NCBI GenBank assembly: GCA_963662155.1
Contig: OY759261.1
Coordinates: 49,000,850-49,064,849, forward strand
Length of the DNA: 64,000 bases
From: Lamellibrachia columna
Lineage: Eukaryota; Annelida; Polychaeta; Sabellida; Siboglinidae
Reading direction: 5' to 3'
Positions 38,697 through 64,000 of the stretch are shown one piece after another. The notes beneath the pieces were generated by a model. It did no database searches, was not told the DNA's origin, and was given only the letters and a program-made list of their open reading frames with translations. How positions within the stretch are numbered: position 1 is the stretch's first letter; each line of letters starts with the position of its first letter. The translations under genes and the position numbers were made by a program.

Positions 38697-38737
38697 CCCG
38701 TCTACTGCGGACCTTGTTAGAGCACTGATGACCTGTG
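38697..38737 (-). ncRNA. Degenerate hammerhead-ribozyme-like motif
   Basis: Read on the minus strand: CTAACAA, then GGTCCG..CGGGTC which can pair as a six-pair stem II (two G.U pairs) around CAGTAGA, then GAAAC. This is the core order of a hammerhead (CUGAUGA, stem II, GAAA) with the first box altered at two positions. Hammerheads are known in Penelope pseudo-LTRs. Stems I and III were not resolved and the altered core is probably inactive. Confidence 0.35.
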
Positions 38738-38881
38738 TTGTGGCTCAGATTCTCGCGGAATAACTAAATTCACCATCGAGCCAGGGAAAGACCAAAAACT
38801 ACCAATCCTGGATATCAGCACATTCTCGACGACGCATCCAAGAGGCTTACAAAATATAAGAAGCGTACACGCACCGACCAA

Positions 38882-39499
38882 TATCTGAGTTTCGATTCAC
38901 ATCACCCCTTAATGCACAAAATATCAGTTTTGCACACACTCACCAACAGGGCACCGCAATACGCCACCACTGCTGAAGACAGAGAAGCAGCCACAAACAA
39001 TAATAGTTCTAAACCAATGAACACAAACCGACCCATGTTGGGTCTACCACGTGTAGCAGGGCTATCAGAACAACTCGGACGAGTCTTCAAGTCACACAAT
39101 GTGCACCTGTACCATAAGTTCTCAAATACCCTTCGTTCCATGGTAGTTCACCCGAAAGATAAGATACAGAAAGAACACCAGTGTGGGACTATCTATCACA
39201 TCACATGCGGCAACAACAGCAGACACACATACATCGGTGAGACTAAACGAACACTCAGCCAGAGGTTCAAGGAACATACGACCCTAGATAAACATACAGG
39301 GGTAGGAAACCACTGCTTGGCCACAGGACACTCAGTGTCCATGGACAACACAAAGATCCTGACCAGGGAACAAAACTGGCACAAGAGAAAAGTGAAGGAG
39401 GCAATCTACATCAAGCAGAGAGGCCCCACCATGAATCGACACCAGGGAAACCACCTATCCGCCATCTACAACCAGATTATTCCGCCATCTACAACCTGA
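38882..39499 (+). CDS. GIY-YIG endonuclease domain of Penelope-like element (fragment)
   Basis: An open frame, with ATG at 38912, contains 'CGTIYHITC' and 'HTYIGETKRTLSQRFKEH', the GIY and YIG blocks with the catalytic Arg, then 'HCLATGHS' and 'KRKVKEAIYIKQRGPTMNR', matching the C-terminal endonuclease of Penelope-like retroelements in order. In the element it would nick target DNA for target-primed reverse transcription. The RT domain is mostly missing and the frame upstream is broken, so the fragment is probably not functional by itself. Confidence 0.75.
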   Translation, partial: YLSFDSHHPLMHKISVLHTLTNRAPQYATTAEDREAATNNNSSKPMNTNRPMLGLPRVAGLSEQLGRVFKSHNVHLYHKFSNTLRSMVVHPKDKIQKEHQCGTIYHITCGNNSRHTYIGETKRTLSQRFKEHTTLDKHTGVGNHCLATGHSVSMDNTKILTREQNWHKRKVKEAIYIKQRGPTMNRHQGNHLSAIYNQIIPPSTT

Positions 39500-39604
39500 T
39501 TATTCCGCCATCTACAACCAGATTATTCCGCCATCTACAACCAGTTTATTCCGCCAGAATCTGAGCCACAGGTCACCAGGTCACAGGTCATCAGTGCACT
39601 AACA

Positions 39605-40325
39605 ATTTCTGCTCCAAAGTAAGTGTAAATTATTACTCTCTAATTGAATCTTGGAGCCACGAACAATATATTTCGCAACAAATATATAGTTCAGCATCAT
39701 ATAAAATATGTCACGCACAAGATAATACAAACGAAGAGGTGCTACAAAAAAGGACAAATAAAAATGACAATAAGGAGACGACAATTTCTGTGACATATCA
39801 TTAGATATAGTCAAATTGAGAAAAGAAAATCACAATTGAAGATCACACGGAAAGAGGCAGATGAAGACTAAAACGATTGTTTGAACAATATTAAATGACT
39901 AGAGGGACCAGCGAGAGAGAGTTGTTCATAGTAACCAAGAACAAAGTTGCATGGAAGAGAGCAGAAGCAGACGTTGTTAGGTCTGAAGAATAATGATTAC
40001 AACGGTTAAAATGCATTTCAATTAAATATATTTACACTTAATACGTGCAAATTATATTTATACAATATATTTACACTTAATGAATATCGCGGAAATACGC
40101 AGTTACCTTTAGTTATTATAGATTAACACTTCAGTCCATTTATTCTAAACTAAAACTTTTCTGGGGCACGAACTTCCACACTACTGTGTCCTCCTTGTAA
40201 ATTGCGCAGACTGATTATGAATATCTTGTGAATATATCTTTATATTAAAATTAAGACATTCCGAATATGACACATCAACATTATAACCAAGACATTCCGA
40301 GTATGACACATCAACATTATAACCA
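39605..40325. other. Intergenic, downstream of the CACHD1-like gene
   Basis: AT-rich. AATAAA on the minus strand at 40143-40138 could be a polyadenylation signal for the CACHD1-like gene; the evidence is position only. Confidence 0.3.
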
Positions 40326-40326
40326 T

Positions 40327-40576
40327 AAAATCCCGTTTACACGGGCGATTTCTGTTCCTATTTGTCGGGCGAGACTGTGTAGCATGATACCGTGCAACTG
40401 CGCTTAGACGCGCTTAGACGAACGACATGTCTTGGCATTGCAACCTAAATCTTGCCTAGCATTATTCCCGATTTGAGATTTACTGACAGGTCACGACGAG
40501 TGCGGATATTTACACGACCGATTCTTTCAGTCGGCCGACAAATTGGACAACCATCGCTCGTGTCAACGGGCTTTGG
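40327..40576. mobile_element. MITE family M, copy 1 (in the 3' UTR of the CACHD1-like gene)
   Basis: Ends CCCGTTTACACGGGCGATTT and, inverted, GCCCGTTGACACGAGCGATG form terminal inverted repeats. The body contains TTTGTCGG and GCGCTTAGACG motifs found in the copies at 54.7 and 63.1 kb. About 250 bp, non-coding. It lies 40 nt past the stop codon of the CACHD1-like gene. Confidence 0.75.
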
Positions 40577-40615
40577 CCTTATACATTTAGTAAATCGGCA
40601 ACAATAAAGCAGTAT

Positions 40616-64000
<23,385 letters not shown>

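Larger units (their letters stand above)
38640..39605 (+). mobile_element. Penelope-like element, 3' part, with inverted flanks
   Basis: The plus strand carries the end of a reverse transcriptase ('LPILDISTF', 'TDQYLSFDSHHPLMHKISV') and a GIY-YIG endonuclease. The flanks form an inverted repeat: GAGCACTGATGACCTGTG..GGCTCAGATTCTCGCGGAATAA (38730-38766) returns inverted at 39540-39598 with a short internal duplication. Such inverted pseudo-LTR arrangements are known for Penelope elements. A 23-bp ATTATTCCGCCATCTACAACC unit is repeated four times at 39477-39550. Frameshifts upstream make it 5' truncated and inactive. Confidence 0.75.

Noticed and set aside
38902..39141. Minus-strand 79-codon frame
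   Set aside because: Antisense shadow of the Penelope GIY-YIG endonuclease frame.

Overview
The window is metazoan nuclear DNA. The evidence is split genes with GT-AG introns, tRNA-derived SINEs, CR1-type and other non-LTR retrotransposons, Penelope-like elements, a P-element/THAP relic, MITEs and very abundant satellites. The mix suggests a marine invertebrate, perhaps a mollusc or other lophotrochozoan; that is inference and the species cannot be named. No prokaryotic, organellar or viral genes are seen.

Two kinds of host gene are supported. (1) A pair of ankyrin-repeat genes in head-to-head (inverted) orientation. Copy 1 is on the minus strand (coding exon 948 to <1, leaving the window on the left) and copy 2 is on the plus strand (coding exon 35131-36319, 389 aa). 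Each has a conserved promoter plus non-coding first exon (about 3880-3516 minus; 33308-33589 plus) and one intron ahead of a single coding exon. The copy 1 intron carries a 16-copy 112-bp satellite. (2) The 3' part of a CACHD1-like (VWA and Cache domain) membrane-protein gene on the minus strand from beyond 64000 to 40616. I assembled 13 exons whose splice phases all agree, giving about 704 C-terminal residues: Cache-domain segments, a Cys-rich segment, a PSI-like Cys-rich segment, one transmembrane helix and a short cytoplasmic tail.

Layout. 1-4 kb: ankyrin copy 1, its satellite-filled intron and promoter. 4-10 kb: AT repeat, retroelement tail, 42-, 53-, 43- and 16-bp minisatellites and a 220-bp TG tract. 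10-21 kb: SINEs, a diverged duplicated block (11.5-14.5 versus 17.9-20.3 kb), reverse-transcriptase relics and simple repeats. 22.3-28.1 kb: a 4.8-kb minisatellite of 58-bp units with 1390-bp higher-order periodicity, then a second, unrelated 58-bp array. 29-32.8 kb: a decayed CR1-like LINE. 33.3-37 kb: ankyrin copy 2. 38.6-39.6 kb: Penelope-like GIY-YIG endonuclease. 40.6-64 kb: the CACHD1-like gene, whose introns hold a nearly intact CR1-like LINE (48.0-51.2 kb), a P-element-like THAP transposon (46.8-48.0 kb), a second Penelope relic, a broken LINE copy (56.0-57.7 kb), several copies of one MITE family and a SINE.

Most long open frames in the window are period artefacts of minisatellites or microsatellites and are not annotated as genes. 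The most unusual observations are the partial triplication of a CACHD1 exon end with its donor site, the THAP transposon with about 100-bp inverted repeats, hammerhead-like sequences by the Penelope fragments, the conserved promoters of the inverted ankyrin pair, and the higher-order structure of the 58-bp array.
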